From UBA4416 sp036676295 (GTDB taxonomy: Bacteria > Bacteroidota > Bacteroidia > B-17B0 > Aurantibacillaceae), in the NCBI GenBank assembly GCA_036676295.1, contig JAKFDE010000031.1:124001-188000 (forward strand): DNA of 64,000 bases, written 5' to 3'. Numbering within the stretch: the stretch's first letter is position 1; each line of letters starts with the position of its first letter. The notes beneath the pieces were generated by a model. It searched no databases. It saw only the letters and a program-made list of their open reading frames with translations, and was not told the DNA's origin. Made by a program: the position numbers and the translations under genes. Below, one piece after another: positions 17,958 through 26,240 of this stretch.

Positions 17958-18026
17958 TTTTCATTTTGTAACCTTTCCTTTTCTCACATACTCTATAGTT
18001 ATAGAAACCAATTAAAACTATTGAAG

Positions 18027-18407
18027 ATGGAAACTTTAAATTTAAATCAACAGCTTAAGCCTACATTTCTATTATTGAAATATACTTTTGGTATTGTGCC
18101 AATTGTTGCGGGGCTCGACAAATTCACCGATCTGTTAACCCATTGGGAAAACTACATTCACCCTGGCATTGCCAATATGTTGCCATTTACACCTCACATT
18201 TTCATGATGATCGTGGGCATCATTGAAATTATTGCGGGTATTATTGTATTAGCCAAACCTTCTATTGGCGGCCTAATTGTAGCAGCATGGTTAACTGCAA
18301 TTGCATTGACTTTATTAGCTAGTGGCAATTATTTGGATGTAGCAGTACGTGATTTGGTAATGGCAATAGGAGCATTATCTATGGCAAGAATTTCTAAACT
18401 AGTTTAA
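18027..18407 (+). CDS. DoxX-like small membrane protein
   Basis: The 126-residue protein has four hydrophobic helices: about 14-34 (including GIVPIVAGLDKF), 57-77, 80-100 and 104-122. The order and the conserved GLDKF at the end of helix 1 resemble the DoxX-like membrane family, whose members have ill-defined redox or quinone-related roles. ATG at 18027 (METLNLN) is used in preference to an in-frame TTG six bases upstream. It is followed by a palindromic element and then an ECF sigma gene, so co-transcription with the sigma factor is possible but not shown. Confidence 0.65.
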   Translation: METLNLNQQLKPTFLLLKYTFGIVPIVAGLDKFTDLLTHWENYIHPGIANMLPFTPHIFMMIVGIIEIIAGIIVLAKPSIGGLIVAAWLTAIALTLLASGNYLDVAVRDLVMAIGALSMARISKLV

Positions 18408-18420
18408 TAGCAAAATGTCT

Positions 18421-18458
18421 GTCATCCTGATCCCGATAGCTATCGGAATTAGGATGAC
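18421..18458. repeat. CCCGATAGCTATCGGG-type palindromic element
   Basis: GTCATCCTGATCCCGATAGC pairs with TATCGGAATTAGGATGAC, giving a nearly perfect 38-base palindrome centred on GATAGCTATC. This is a common interspersed palindrome type in Bacteroidota. It lies in the 81-base spacer upstream of the ECF sigma gene and could also stop transcription or fold in the leader. Confidence 0.75.
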
Positions 18459-18488
18459 TATACGCAAACATTTTAATAACTTTATAAT

Positions 18489-19154
18489 ATGAATGATGTG
18501 AAGAGTTTTGAAACCTATTCCGATCTGGAAATAATCCAACATATATTAGATGGTGAAATTGCCTTATTCGAAATTCTCATCAGAAGAAACAATGCTTACT
18601 TATACAAAACCGGCAGATCTTACAACTATAATCACGAAGATACACAGGATTTGATGCAGGAAACATTGATCAATGCTTATACCAATCTTTCAAAATTTGA
18701 AAACCGTTCTTCTTTCAAAACCTGGCTTATCAAAATCATGCTAAATAACTGTTTTCAAAAACGACAGAAATTTAGTTTTAAAAACGAAGTCGCAAAAGAA
18801 ATCAACGAAAAATCTATTCCTATGTTTTCAGACCAACATCACACCGATACTAATAAAACTGTTACAAACAGAGAATTAAGCCATGTGATTGAACACGCAT
18901 TGCAGCAAGTGCCAATAGACTATAGGCTCGTATTTTCTTTAAGAGAAATAAACGGGTTAAATGTATTGGAAACTGCCGAAGCTTTAAACATTAGCGAATC
19001 CAACGTGAAAGTGCGTTTAAATCGTGCAAAAACAATGTTGAGAAAAGAAATAGAAAAATCATACAGTACTGAAGATATTTATGAGTTTAATCTAAAATTC
19101 TGTGATATTATGGTAAACAGAGTTATGAGTAATATTAAAAATATTTCCGGATAA
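18489..19154 (+). CDS. ECF-type RNA polymerase sigma factor
   Basis: The 221-residue sigma-70 family protein lacks regions 1 and 3. Region 2 (about 15-90) shows DLMQETLINAYTNLSKFE and FKTWLIKIMLNNC. Region 4 (about 132-190) shows the helix-turn-helix NVLETAEALNISESNVKVRLNRAKTML with the usual SESNVKVRL recognition helix, and a 20-30 residue tail follows. No anti-sigma gene lies next to it: the upstream gene is a DoxX-like membrane protein and the downstream gene a hybrid histidine kinase. Its target promoters and signal are unknown. Confidence 0.9.
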   Translation: MNDVKSFETYSDLEIIQHILDGEIALFEILIRRNNAYLYKTGRSYNYNHEDTQDLMQETLINAYTNLSKFENRSSFKTWLIKIMLNNCFQKRQKFSFKNEVAKEINEKSIPMFSDQHHTDTNKTVTNRELSHVIEHALQQVPIDYRLVFSLREINGLNVLETAEALNISESNVKVRLNRAKTMLRKEIEKSYSTEDIYEFNLKFCDIMVNRVMSNIKNISG

Positions 19155-19301
19155 TACCTTCCAGCTCATCCATACTTGACATTAAGACTCATTTAAATTG
19201 ATTTTTTTCGATTTTAACTCTTTTGGATTTAAATTTTAAAAATCCTTTTATTTCCCTACCTTTAAGTAAACGATTTCTTGTTTAATAAATTCTTTTAGTT
19301 T

Positions 19302-22300
19302 ATGAAAAAACAAGTCCTACTCTTATTGTTTTTTTCAATTAATGTTTTGGCGCAAAAATTTGTCGTTGGTCAGAATTCCAATGCCATTGATTCGTTAAAA
19401 AAAATAATATCCCAAACTAAAAGCGATACCTCAAAAATAAATGCACTTAATCAACTCAGTAGCGAATATAAAAATTCAACTGATTATGTAAATGCTATTA
19501 AACATAGTGAAGAAGCTAAAACAATAGCTCTAAACGCCATTAAAGGGTCGGCCTCGCCGATTATTACAAAAAGCTTAAAACAAGGACTGTCAAATACATT
19601 AAATGATCTAGGAAGCATTTATCAAAGTCAAAGTGAGTTTGCAACTGCTTTAGAGAATTTTGAAGAAGCGCTTAAAATAAGACAAGAAATTGGTGATCAA
19701 AAAGGAACTGCCAGAACTACCTTAAATATTGGCATAAACTATAGAAATCAAGGAGATTACCCCAAAGCATTGGATTATTATTTTAAAGCCTTAAAAGTCA
19801 GCGAACAAATTGGTGATCAAAAAGGAATTGGCCAGGCTTATAATAACATAGGCACTATTTATAGTAAAAAAAATGATCTGCCAAAAGCTTTAGAATATTA
19901 CTTTAAGTCTTATAAAATATGCGAAGACTCTAAAAACAAACAAGGCATGTCAAGTGCCCTGATTAACATTGGTATCATATACAGTAAAAAAAAGAATTAC
20001 GAAACTGCTTTAGATTTTTATTTCAAAGCATTAAAATTAAAAGAAGAAATTAATGACAGAAATGGTGTGGCTATTGCCTTAAACAATATTGGGAACGTTT
20101 ATGAAAAACAAGGAGATTATTCAAAAGCCATCGAATTTCTCTTTAAATCTTTAGATGTAAAAAAAGCAATAGGAGATAAACAAGGCCTCTCTGCTTCATA
20201 TAATAATATTGGAACAACTTATTTAGAGCATAAAGAATTTAAAAAAGCGGAAGAGTATCTTTTAAAATCCTTAGGCATTGCACAGGAAATTAAAAGCTTG
20301 GATGATATAAAAGAAGCGTATTTTACCTTAACCTCACTTTATGAGGCTACTAACCAACCATCAAAAGCACTTCAACATTACAAATCGTATATTAAATACA
20401 AGGACAGCTTGTATAATGAAGCAAATACAAAAAAAATATTGAGAGCAGAATTTAATTTCAACTACGAAAAAAAACAACAGATCGCTCAATTGGAACAAGA
20501 GAAAAAAGATGCTATTCAGAAAGAAAAACTTCAATACAAAAACATCATTGTTTATGTGAGTTTAATTTTCATTGTTTTATTACTAGTCTTTTCGTTTTTA
20601 CTTTATAGCAATTACAGAAGCAAACAAAAACAAAGTAAAGTCATTGAAGAAAAAAACAAAGAACTCGAGAAATTTTCAATTGCAACAAGCAAAACAGCCA
20701 ATGGTGTATTTATTACCAACGCTAAAGGTGATATAGAATGGTTCAATGAAGGTTTTACAAAATTATTTGAATGGAAAACACTGGAAGAATATATCAAAAA
20801 CAGAGGAAAAAACATTATTGAGATAAGTGGTCATCCTAACATTAAAGAACTAATAGATAAATGCGTTCAGGATAAAACATCTATTGTTTATGAATCGATC
20901 AATACTTCACAATCAGGAAAAGAACTATGGATTCAGGCAACCTTAACACCCATTTTTGATGAACATGGCCAGTTAAAACATTTAGTTGTGGTTGATGCTG
21001 ATATTACAGAATTAAAAAAAGCAAAAGAATCAGCAGAGCAAAGCTTGCATATTCTGGAGCAATTTCTTGCAAACACAAGTCATGAAATTAGAACGCCAAT
21101 GAATGGCGTGATTGGTATGACCCGACAACTTTTAGAAACCCCTCTCAATCTTGATCAAACGGAGTATTTACATGCCATTCAGGAATCTTCTAACAACCTG
21201 CTTCATGTGGTTAATGATATTCTGGACATTTCAAAGATCCGTGCCGGAAAAGTAATTTTCGAACAAGTAGAATTTCGGATTTCAGATTTATTCAGATCAC
21301 TTCAATTTTCACAACAATACAAAGCCGAAGAAAAAAACATTTATTTAAAAACATCGGTTGATCCCGAAATTCCACCTGTATTAATTGGCGATCCCATTCG
21401 GTTAAATCAGGTATTATTAAACCTAACAGGTAATGCTATAAAGTTTACAGAAAAAGGTGGCGTAAGTTTAACTGCAAAATTAATCGGCATTGACGCTGGC
21501 ATTGCCGGTATAAAATTTTGCGCTATCGACACAGGCATTGGCATTCCGCAAGATAAGATCAATTACGTGTTTGAGTCTTTTACACAAGCGCAAACCCACA
21601 CCAGTAGAAAATACGGAGGAACCGGACTTGGCTTAAGTATTTCTAAATTTTTGGTAGAAGAGCAAGGAGGTAAACTTACTTTGGAAAGTAAAGAAAATCA
21701 AGGCTCCTCTTTTTGTTTTACGCTTAAGTTCCCGATAGGAAACCCCGAATGGAAGGATGTTACCATTCAACCTATAAGCGACATCCCTTTAGAAGTTGAC
21801 TTAAGTGATTTAAATATTTTATTAGTCGAAGATAACGTCATCAATCAACGTGTAGCTTTGTTTGAGTTAAATAAATGGAAAATAAATACTGATGTAGCAA
21901 ATAATGCCTCAGTTGCATTTGAGCTTTTAAAAACAAGGAAATACCATTTAATTTTAATGGATGTTTCCATGCCCGATATTGATGGATTAGAAGCCACAAG
22001 AACAATACGAACTAAATTTCCGGAACATATAAAACATATCCCCATCATTGCCATGACAGCATCTGCTTTAGCCGGGGAAAAAGAAAAATGCCTTGCTGCC
22101 GGTATGAATGATTATATATCAAAACCATTTAATCCTATTACCCTCTACAATAAAATATTGAAATGGGGTAAGAATACAACATCGTCTGAAATGGATATCC
22201 CTTCGAGCACAGTGAGTGTTCAATCCGACTATTTACATATTGATTTAAACCTTCTTGATGAAAGATCAGATGGAGACATGGATTATTATAAAGAAATGCT

Positions 22301-22577
22301 GGAAATATACAGCACAACCATGCCGGAATATTTAAATGAATTTAATGACTACTATGAAACCAGGAATTGGAAAGAATTATTCAATCAGGCGCACAAAATG
22401 AAGGCTCCTGCGGCTTTATTTGGCGCCAACAAACTCAAGGATACGCTTCAGGGCTTGGAGCTCTTAAATCCGGATTCTTTTGATGAAATGAATGTCGATG
22501 ATATGGTTAAATCTGTAAATACTCTTACAAACCATTCTGTTCGGGAAGTTCTCACTGAACTCAAAAAAATTGCGTGA
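19302..22577 (+). CDS. TPR-containing hybrid sensor histidine kinase with receiver and HPt domains
   Basis: The 1091-residue protein carries a whole phosphorelay in one chain. In order it has a signal peptide (about 1-23), periplasmic tetratricopeptide repeats (about 35-380, seven or eight 40-residue units), and one membrane helix (about 414-438). A coiled linker and PAS domain (about 445-575) follow, then a HisKA domain with phospho-acceptor H594 in SHEIRTPMNG, and a HATPase domain (N box NLTGNAIKF; G boxes DTGIGIP and GGTGLGLSIS). A receiver domain has phospho-acceptor D887 in LILMDVSMPDIDG, and a C-terminal HPt domain has H1031 in QAHKMKAPA. There is no DNA-binding output, so a separate response regulator must take the phosphoryl group. 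The TPR units at 19692 and 19812 share exact DNA words 120 bases apart. Confidence 0.93.
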   Translation: MKKQVLLLLFFSINVLAQKFVVGQNSNAIDSLKKIISQTKSDTSKINALNQLSSEYKNSTDYVNAIKHSEEAKTIALNAIKGSASPIITKSLKQGLSNTLNDLGSIYQSQSEFATALENFEEALKIRQEIGDQKGTARTTLNIGINYRNQGDYPKALDYYFKALKVSEQIGDQKGIGQAYNNIGTIYSKKNDLPKALEYYFKSYKICEDSKNKQGMSSALINIGIIYSKKKNYETALDFYFKALKLKEEINDRNGVAIALNNIGNVYEKQGDYSKAIEFLFKSLDVKKAIGDKQGLSASYNNIGTTYLEHKEFKKAEEYLLKSLGIAQEIKSLDDIKEAYFTLTSLYEATNQPSKALQHYKSYIKYKDSLYNEANTKKILRAEFNFNYEKKQQIAQLEQEKKDAIQKEKLQYKNIIVYVSLIFIVLLLVFSFLLYSNYRSKQKQSKVIEEKNKELEKFSIATSKTANGVFITNAKGDIEWFNEGFTKLFEWKTLEEYIKNRGKNIIEISGHPNIKELIDKCVQDKTSIVYESINTSQSGKELWIQATLTPIFDEHGQLKHLVVVDADITELKKAKESAEQSLHILEQFLANTSHEIRTPMNGVIGMTRQLLETPLNLDQTEYLHAIQESSNNLLHVVNDILDISKIRAGKVIFEQVEFRISDLFRSLQFSQQYKAEEKNIYLKTSVDPEIPPVLIGDPIRLNQVLLNLTGNAIKFTEKGGVSLTAKLIGIDAGIAGIKFCAIDTGIGIPQDKINYVFESFTQAQTHTSRKYGGTGLGLSISKFLVEEQGGKLTLESKENQGSSFCFTLKFPIGNPEWKDVTIQPISDIPLEVDLSDLNILLVEDNVINQRVALFELNKWKINTDVANNASVAFELLKTRKYHLILMDVSMPDIDGLEATRTIRTKFPEHIKHIPIIAMTASALAGEKEKCLAAGMNDYISKPFNPITLYNKILKWGKNTTSSEMDIPSSTVSVQSDYLHIDLNLLDERSDGDMDYYKEMLEIYSTTMPEYLNEFNDYYETRNWKELFNQAHKMKAPAALFGANKLKDTLQGLELLNPDSFDEMNVDDMVKSVNTLTNHSVREVLTELKKIA

Positions 22578-22635
22578 TAAATAGATCCGTCTATTATCAT
22601 TAGATAAACAAGCTTAATGCACACATAATTGCACC

Positions 22636-22672
22636 CTAAAGGACGCTTCATTAAATCACGTCCTTCTTTCTT
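22636..22672 (+). terminator. Possible terminator after the hybrid kinase
   Basis: AAAGGACG (22638-22645) and CGTCCTT (22659-22665) form a stem, followed by the pyrimidine tail CTTTCTT. It lies 60 bases downstream of the kinase stop. Confidence 0.5.
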
Positions 22673-22702
22673 AAAAAAAATCATTGAACGCTTTAGATCA
22701 AA

Positions 22703-22738
22703 AAAAAATCCCCAATTACTCTGTAATTGGGGATTTTT
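22703..22738. terminator. Bidirectional terminator closing the ribosomal operon
   Basis: AATCCCCAATTAC and GTAATTGGGGATT form a 13-base stem around TCT. It has T5 on the plus side and T8-T9 on the minus side. It ends the rpsL-to-rplQ operon (minus) and backs up termination of the hybrid kinase gene (plus). Confidence 0.9.
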
Positions 22739-22757
22739 AAATTTATGTATCAGAAAA

Positions 22758-23246
22758 TTATTCTGCGTCTTCAGCTTTAGTAGTTTCAGCACCACCTTCA
22801 GCTTTTGGAGTAGCTTTTTTAGTTCCACGGCTACGACGAGTTGTTTTAGCTTTTTCAACTTTAGCAGTTTTTCCGTTTGAGTAAATTTCGTTGAAATCTA
22901 CTAATTCAATTAGAGCCATTTCAGCTGCATCACCTTGTCTGTTACCAGTTTTAATGATACGAGTATAACCACCGTTTCTTTCTGCAACTTTAGCAGCTAC
23001 ATCTTTAAATAACATAGACACGATGTCTTTGCTTTTTAAGTAAGAGAAAACAGTTCTACGGCTATGAGTAGAATCATCTTTACTTCTGTTAATAATTGGC
23101 TCAACATAAGTTCTTAATGCTTTAGCTTTAGCTAAAGTTGTGAAAATACGTTTGTGTTCGATTAAAGAACAAGCCATGTTGCTCATTAATGCTTTACGGT
23201 GAGAAGCTGTTCTACCTAAATTGTTTATTTTATCTCCGTGTCTCAT
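22758..23246 (-). CDS. rplQ: 50S ribosomal protein L17
   Basis: This large-subunit protein lies near the peptide tunnel exit. The core (about 1-118) begins MRHGDKINNLGRTASHRKAL as in all L17 proteins. A low-complexity tail of about 40 residues rich in Lys, Ala, Thr and Glu follows, a common Bacteroidota extension. It is the last gene of the operon. A simple-sequence inverted repeat lies between it and rpoA. Confidence 0.97.
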   Translation of the reverse strand: MRHGDKINNLGRTASHRKALMSNMACSLIEHKRIFTTLAKAKALRTYVEPIINRSKDDSTHSRRTVFSYLKSKDIVSMLFKDVAAKVAERNGGYTRIIKTGNRQGDAAEMALIELVDFNEIYSNGKTAKVEKAKTTRRSRGTKKATPKAEGGAETTKAEDAE

Positions 23247-23255
23247 TTCTTTTTT

Positions 23256-23307
23256 GATTTAAGATTTAAGATTTAAGATTTAAGAAAACTTCTAAAATCT
23301 AAATCTA
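23256..23307. repeat. GATTTAAG tandem/inverted repeat inside the alpha operon
   Basis: Four tandem GATTTAA(G) units (23256-23284) pair with CTTCTAAAATCTAAATCTA (23289-23307). This is the same class as the spacers beside ychF and the VWA gene, but here it sits in the rpoA-rplQ spacer of an essential operon. Confidence 0.6.
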
Positions 23308-23322
23308 TAACCCAATTTGTTT

Positions 23323-24315
23323 TTAATCCTTATCTAATTTATATTTAACTACATTCATTCCAAATTGAAGACCTTTAGTTGATACTAGATCTTCAAGCTC
23401 AGTTAAAGATTTCTTACCAAAGTTACGGAATTTTAAAAGGTCATTTTTATTGAATGATACAAGTTCTCCTAATGTTTCAACATCAGCAGCTTTTAAGCAA
23501 TTTAAAGCACGTACTGATAAATCCATATCAACCAATTTAGTTTTTAATAATTGGCGCATGTGTAATGATGTTTCGTCAAATTCTTCTTCTGATTTTTTCT
23601 CTTCAGAATCCAAAGTGATTTTCTCATCAGAAAACAACATGAAATGGTAAATTAAAATTTTAGCTGCTTCTTTCAAAGCTTCTTTCGGGTGGATAGATCC
23701 ATCAGAAACGATATCTAAAATTAATTTTTCATAATCCGTTTTTTGTTCAACACGGTAGTTTTCAATCGTGTATTTTACATTTTTGATCGGAGTATAGATA
23801 GAATCGATGAAGATAGTACCTTGAGGTGCAGAATTAGTTTTATTTTCTTCTGCAGGAACGTACCCACGACCTTTATCAACAGTTAATTCGATCTTTAATT
23901 TCACACTGCTTTCGCAATTAAAAATTACTAAATCCGGGTTTAAAATTTGAAAACCGTTAGCAAATTTACCAATTTCACCAGCTGTGAATTTTTCGTTACC
24001 AGCAAAGTGGATAACGATTTTTTCAGCGTCATGATTATCTAATTGCTTTTTAAAACGTACTTGTTTTAAATTTAAAATAATTTCAGTAACGTCTTCTACA
24101 ACACCTTTAATTGTTGAGAATTCATGATCTACACCTTCAATTCTAACGCTAGTAATTGCATGTCCTTCTAATGAAGAAAGCAAGATACGACGTAATGAGT
24201 TACCTATAGTGATACCGAAACCTGGCTCTAAAGGACGGAATTCAAATTGTCCTTCAGTTTCAGTAGAGTTAATCATAACAACCTTATCTGGTTTTACGAA
24301 ATTTAATATTGCCAT
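23323..24315 (-). CDS. rpoA: DNA-directed RNA polymerase alpha subunit
   Basis: The 330-residue alpha subunit nucleates RNA polymerase assembly and contacts upstream promoter DNA. The N-terminal domain (about 1-235) shows GNSLRRILLSSLEG and the IEGVDHEFSTIKGVVEDV dimer and beta-contact region. The C-terminal domain (about 255-325) shows the helix-hairpin-helix LKAADVETLGELV and FRNFGKKSLTEL. It lies 41 bases downstream of rpsD within the operon. Confidence 0.98.
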   Translation of the reverse strand: MAILNFVKPDKVVMINSTETEGQFEFRPLEPGFGITIGNSLRRILLSSLEGHAITSVRIEGVDHEFSTIKGVVEDVTEIILNLKQVRFKKQLDNHDAEKIVIHFAGNEKFTAGEIGKFANGFQILNPDLVIFNCESSVKLKIELTVDKGRGYVPAEENKTNSAPQGTIFIDSIYTPIKNVKYTIENYRVEQKTDYEKLILDIVSDGSIHPKEALKEAAKILIYHFMLFSDEKITLDSEEKKSEEEFDETSLHMRQLLKTKLVDMDLSVRALNCLKAADVETLGELVSFNKNDLLKFRNFGKKSLTELEDLVSTKGLQFGMNVVKYKLDKD

Positions 24316-24356
24316 ATCTATTAATTTATATAGGTTAAAAACTAATTTGCTAATTA

Positions 24357-24962
24357 TTATTTAGAGTACAATTCGACGATCAATTGCTCTTTAATGTTTT
24401 CAGGAATCTGAGAACGCTCTGGTACAGAAATAAATTTACCAGTGAAAGATGATTTGTCGAAATCTAACCAAGAGTATTTATTAACACTTCCTGATAAAGA
24501 ATGAGTGATTGCCTCTAAAGATTGTGATTTTTCACGAACTCCAACTACATCACCTGGTTTTAATGTGTAAGATGCAATATTTACAACGTTACCATTTACT
24601 GTAATGTGAGCATGATTAACTAATTGACGAGACGCTCTACGAGAAGGAGCAATACCTAAACGGTATACTACGTTATCTAAACGAGACTCAATTAATTGTA
24701 ATAACACTTCACCAGTAATCCCGTGAGAACGAGCCGCTTTGTCAAATGTTCTAGCAAATTGTTTTTCTAAGATACCATAAGTATACTTCGCTTTTTGCTT
24801 TTCCATTAACTGGATAGCATATTCCGATTTTTTACCTTTTTTCTTAGTATTTCCGTGTTGCCCAGGAGGGTAATTCTTTTTTTCTAATGCTTTATCTGGA
24901 CCAAAAATTGGTTCTCTGAATTTTCTTGCAATTTTAGATTTAGGACCTGTATATCTTGCCAT
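24357..24962 (-). CDS. rpsD: 30S ribosomal protein S4
   Basis: This primary 16S rRNA-binding protein nucleates 30S assembly. At 201 residues it has the usual length. The N terminus (MARYTGPKSKIARKFREP) lacks the zinc cysteines, so it is the zinc-independent form. The S4 RNA-binding domain (about 91-150) shows RLDNVVYRLGIAPSRRASRQ and HITVNGNVVNI. It precedes rpoA in the alpha operon, where S4 is the translational repressor in E. coli. I see no such site here. Confidence 0.97.
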   Translation of the reverse strand: MARYTGPKSKIARKFREPIFGPDKALEKKNYPPGQHGNTKKKGKKSEYAIQLMEKQKAKYTYGILEKQFARTFDKAARSHGITGEVLLQLIESRLDNVVYRLGIAPSRRASRQLVNHAHITVNGNVVNIASYTLKPGDVVGVREKSQSLEAITHSLSGSVNKYSWLDFDKSSFTGKFISVPERSQIPENIKEQLIVELYSK

Positions 24963-25020
24963 TTCTATTTATTAATTTCTGTTATTACTTTTTTATTTAT
25001 CCTCTAACGAATGCTAATGA

Positions 25021-25431
25021 TTAGCAACGACGTTTTTTAGGAGGACGACAACCGTTATGTGGCATTGGAGTGATATCCACAATTTCAGTTACTTCTATCC
25101 CAGAAGTTGAAATTGTTCTGATAGCTGATTCTCTTCCCGCACCTGGTCCTTTTACATATACTTTTACTTTACGTAAACCTAAATCAGAAGCTACTTTAGA
25201 GCAATCTGCCGCTGCTAATTGTGCAGCATAAGGAGTATTTTTCTTAGAACCACGGAAACCCATTTTACCAGCACTAGACCAAGAAATAACTTGACCCGCA
25301 GTGTTAGTTAAAGAGATAATTAGGTTATTGAATGTAGCGTTTATGTGAGCTTCTCCAACAGCTTCTACCTTTACTACTCTTTTTTTAGCATTAGCCTTTG
25401 CAGCTGCTACTGATGATTGTTGTTTAGCCAT
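25021..25431 (-). CDS. rpsK: 30S ribosomal protein S11
   Basis: This platform protein binds 16S rRNA near the mRNA exit. The 136 residues have an N-terminal Lys/Ala extension of about 20 residues. The family core follows (GFRGSKKNTPYAAQLAA, VKGPGAGRESAIR), with the conserved C terminus PMPHNGCRPPKKRRC. Confidence 0.97.
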   Translation of the reverse strand: MAKQQSSVAAAKANAKKRVVKVEAVGEAHINATFNNLIISLTNTAGQVISWSSAGKMGFRGSKKNTPYAAQLAAADCSKVASDLGLRKVKVYVKGPGAGRESAIRTISTSGIEVTEIVDITPMPHNGCRPPKKRRC

Positions 25432-25456
25432 TTTTATAAAATGCTTAATTTATTGA

Positions 25457-25834
25457 TTACTTAGTAACTTTTTTCTTGTTTGCAATTGTCTTACGTTTTC
25501 CTTTACGTGTACGTGCATTTGTTTTTGTACGTTGGCCACGAACAGGTAAGCCATTACGGTGACGGATTCCTCTTAATGAACCAATATCCGTTAAACGTTT
25601 AATATGTAAAGCAACCTCTGAACGAAGTCCACCTTCTACTTTAAAATTGTCGTTAACAATTTTACGAATAGCATTTTGCTCATCATCGCTCCATTCATTC
25701 ACTTTTTTATTAAAGTCAATGCCAGCTTCTGTTAAAATACGTTGAGCTCTGCTACGTCCAATACCAAAAATGTAGGTTAATCCTATTTCTCCTCTTTTAT
25801 TTTTTGGTAAATCTATACCTGCAATACGTGCCAT
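25457..25834 (-). CDS. rpsM: 30S ribosomal protein S13
   Basis: This 30S head protein contacts the P-site tRNA and forms inter-subunit bridges. The 125 residues start MARIAGIDLPKNKRGEIGLT, with a helix-two-turns-helix core and the basic tail RGQRTKTNARTRKGKRKT. It is followed 25 bases later by rpsK. Confidence 0.97.
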   Translation of the reverse strand: MARIAGIDLPKNKRGEIGLTYIFGIGRSRAQRILTEAGIDFNKKVNEWSDDEQNAIRKIVNDNFKVEGGLRSEVALHIKRLTDIGSLRGIRHRNGLPVRGQRTKTNARTRKGKRKTIANKKKVTK

Positions 25835-25875
25835 TATTTATATACTTGGTTTTAAAAGTTCGCGAAAATACGAAA

Positions 25876-25992
25876 TTATTTTTGTCTTTGTTTAAATTTA
25901 GGATTTTTTTTGTTGATAATATACAACTTTCCTTTACGACGTACGATTTGACAATCTACGCTTCTCTTTTTGATGGATGCTCTAACTTTCAT
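25876..25992 (-). CDS. rpmJ: 50S ribosomal protein L36
   Basis: This 38-residue gene is in the expected place between infA and rpsM. The translation begins MKVRASIKKRSVDCQIVRRK and ends KNPKFKQRQK. Only one Cys remains of the Cys3His zinc site, so this is the zinc-independent form of L36. Confidence 0.95.
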   Translation of the reverse strand: MKVRASIKKRSVDCQIVRRKGKLYIINKKNPKFKQRQK

Positions 25993-26017
25993 TTCTATTA
26001 GTTATTAATGTTCTTAT

Positions 26018-26236
26018 TTATTTGTATCTGTACGTTATTCTACCTTTTGACAAATCATAAGGGCTCATTTCGAGCTTTACTTTATCTCCGGTTAAGATCT
26101 TTATATAGTGCATTCTCATTTTTCCTGAAATATGAGCAATAACTGTATGTCCATTTTCCAACTCAACTCTGAACATTGCATTACTCAACGATTCAAGGAT
26201 GGTGCCATCTAACTCAATATTTGCCTGTTTTGCCAT
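26018..26236 (-). CDS. infA: Translation initiation factor IF-1
   Basis: IF-1 (72 residues, a single S1-type OB fold) binds the 30S A site and supports IF-2 and IF-3 during initiation. Family words seen are ANIELDGTILESL, GHTVIAHISGKMR and YDLSKGRITYRYK. It begins 4 bases after the secY stop. Neither map nor adk lies between them, unlike in Bacteroides and enterobacteria. Confidence 0.97.
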   Translation of the reverse strand: MAKQANIELDGTILESLSNAMFRVELENGHTVIAHISGKMRMHYIKILTGDKVKLEMSPYDLSKGRITYRYK

Positions 26237-26240
26237 ATAT

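Noticed and set aside
22448..22858. Minus-strand 136-codon frame across the kinase and rplQ ends
   Set aside because: It overlaps two well-supported genes and the terminator at 22703-22738, and starts inside rplQ in another frame. Its lysine/leucine-rich sequence is the out-of-frame L17 tail.
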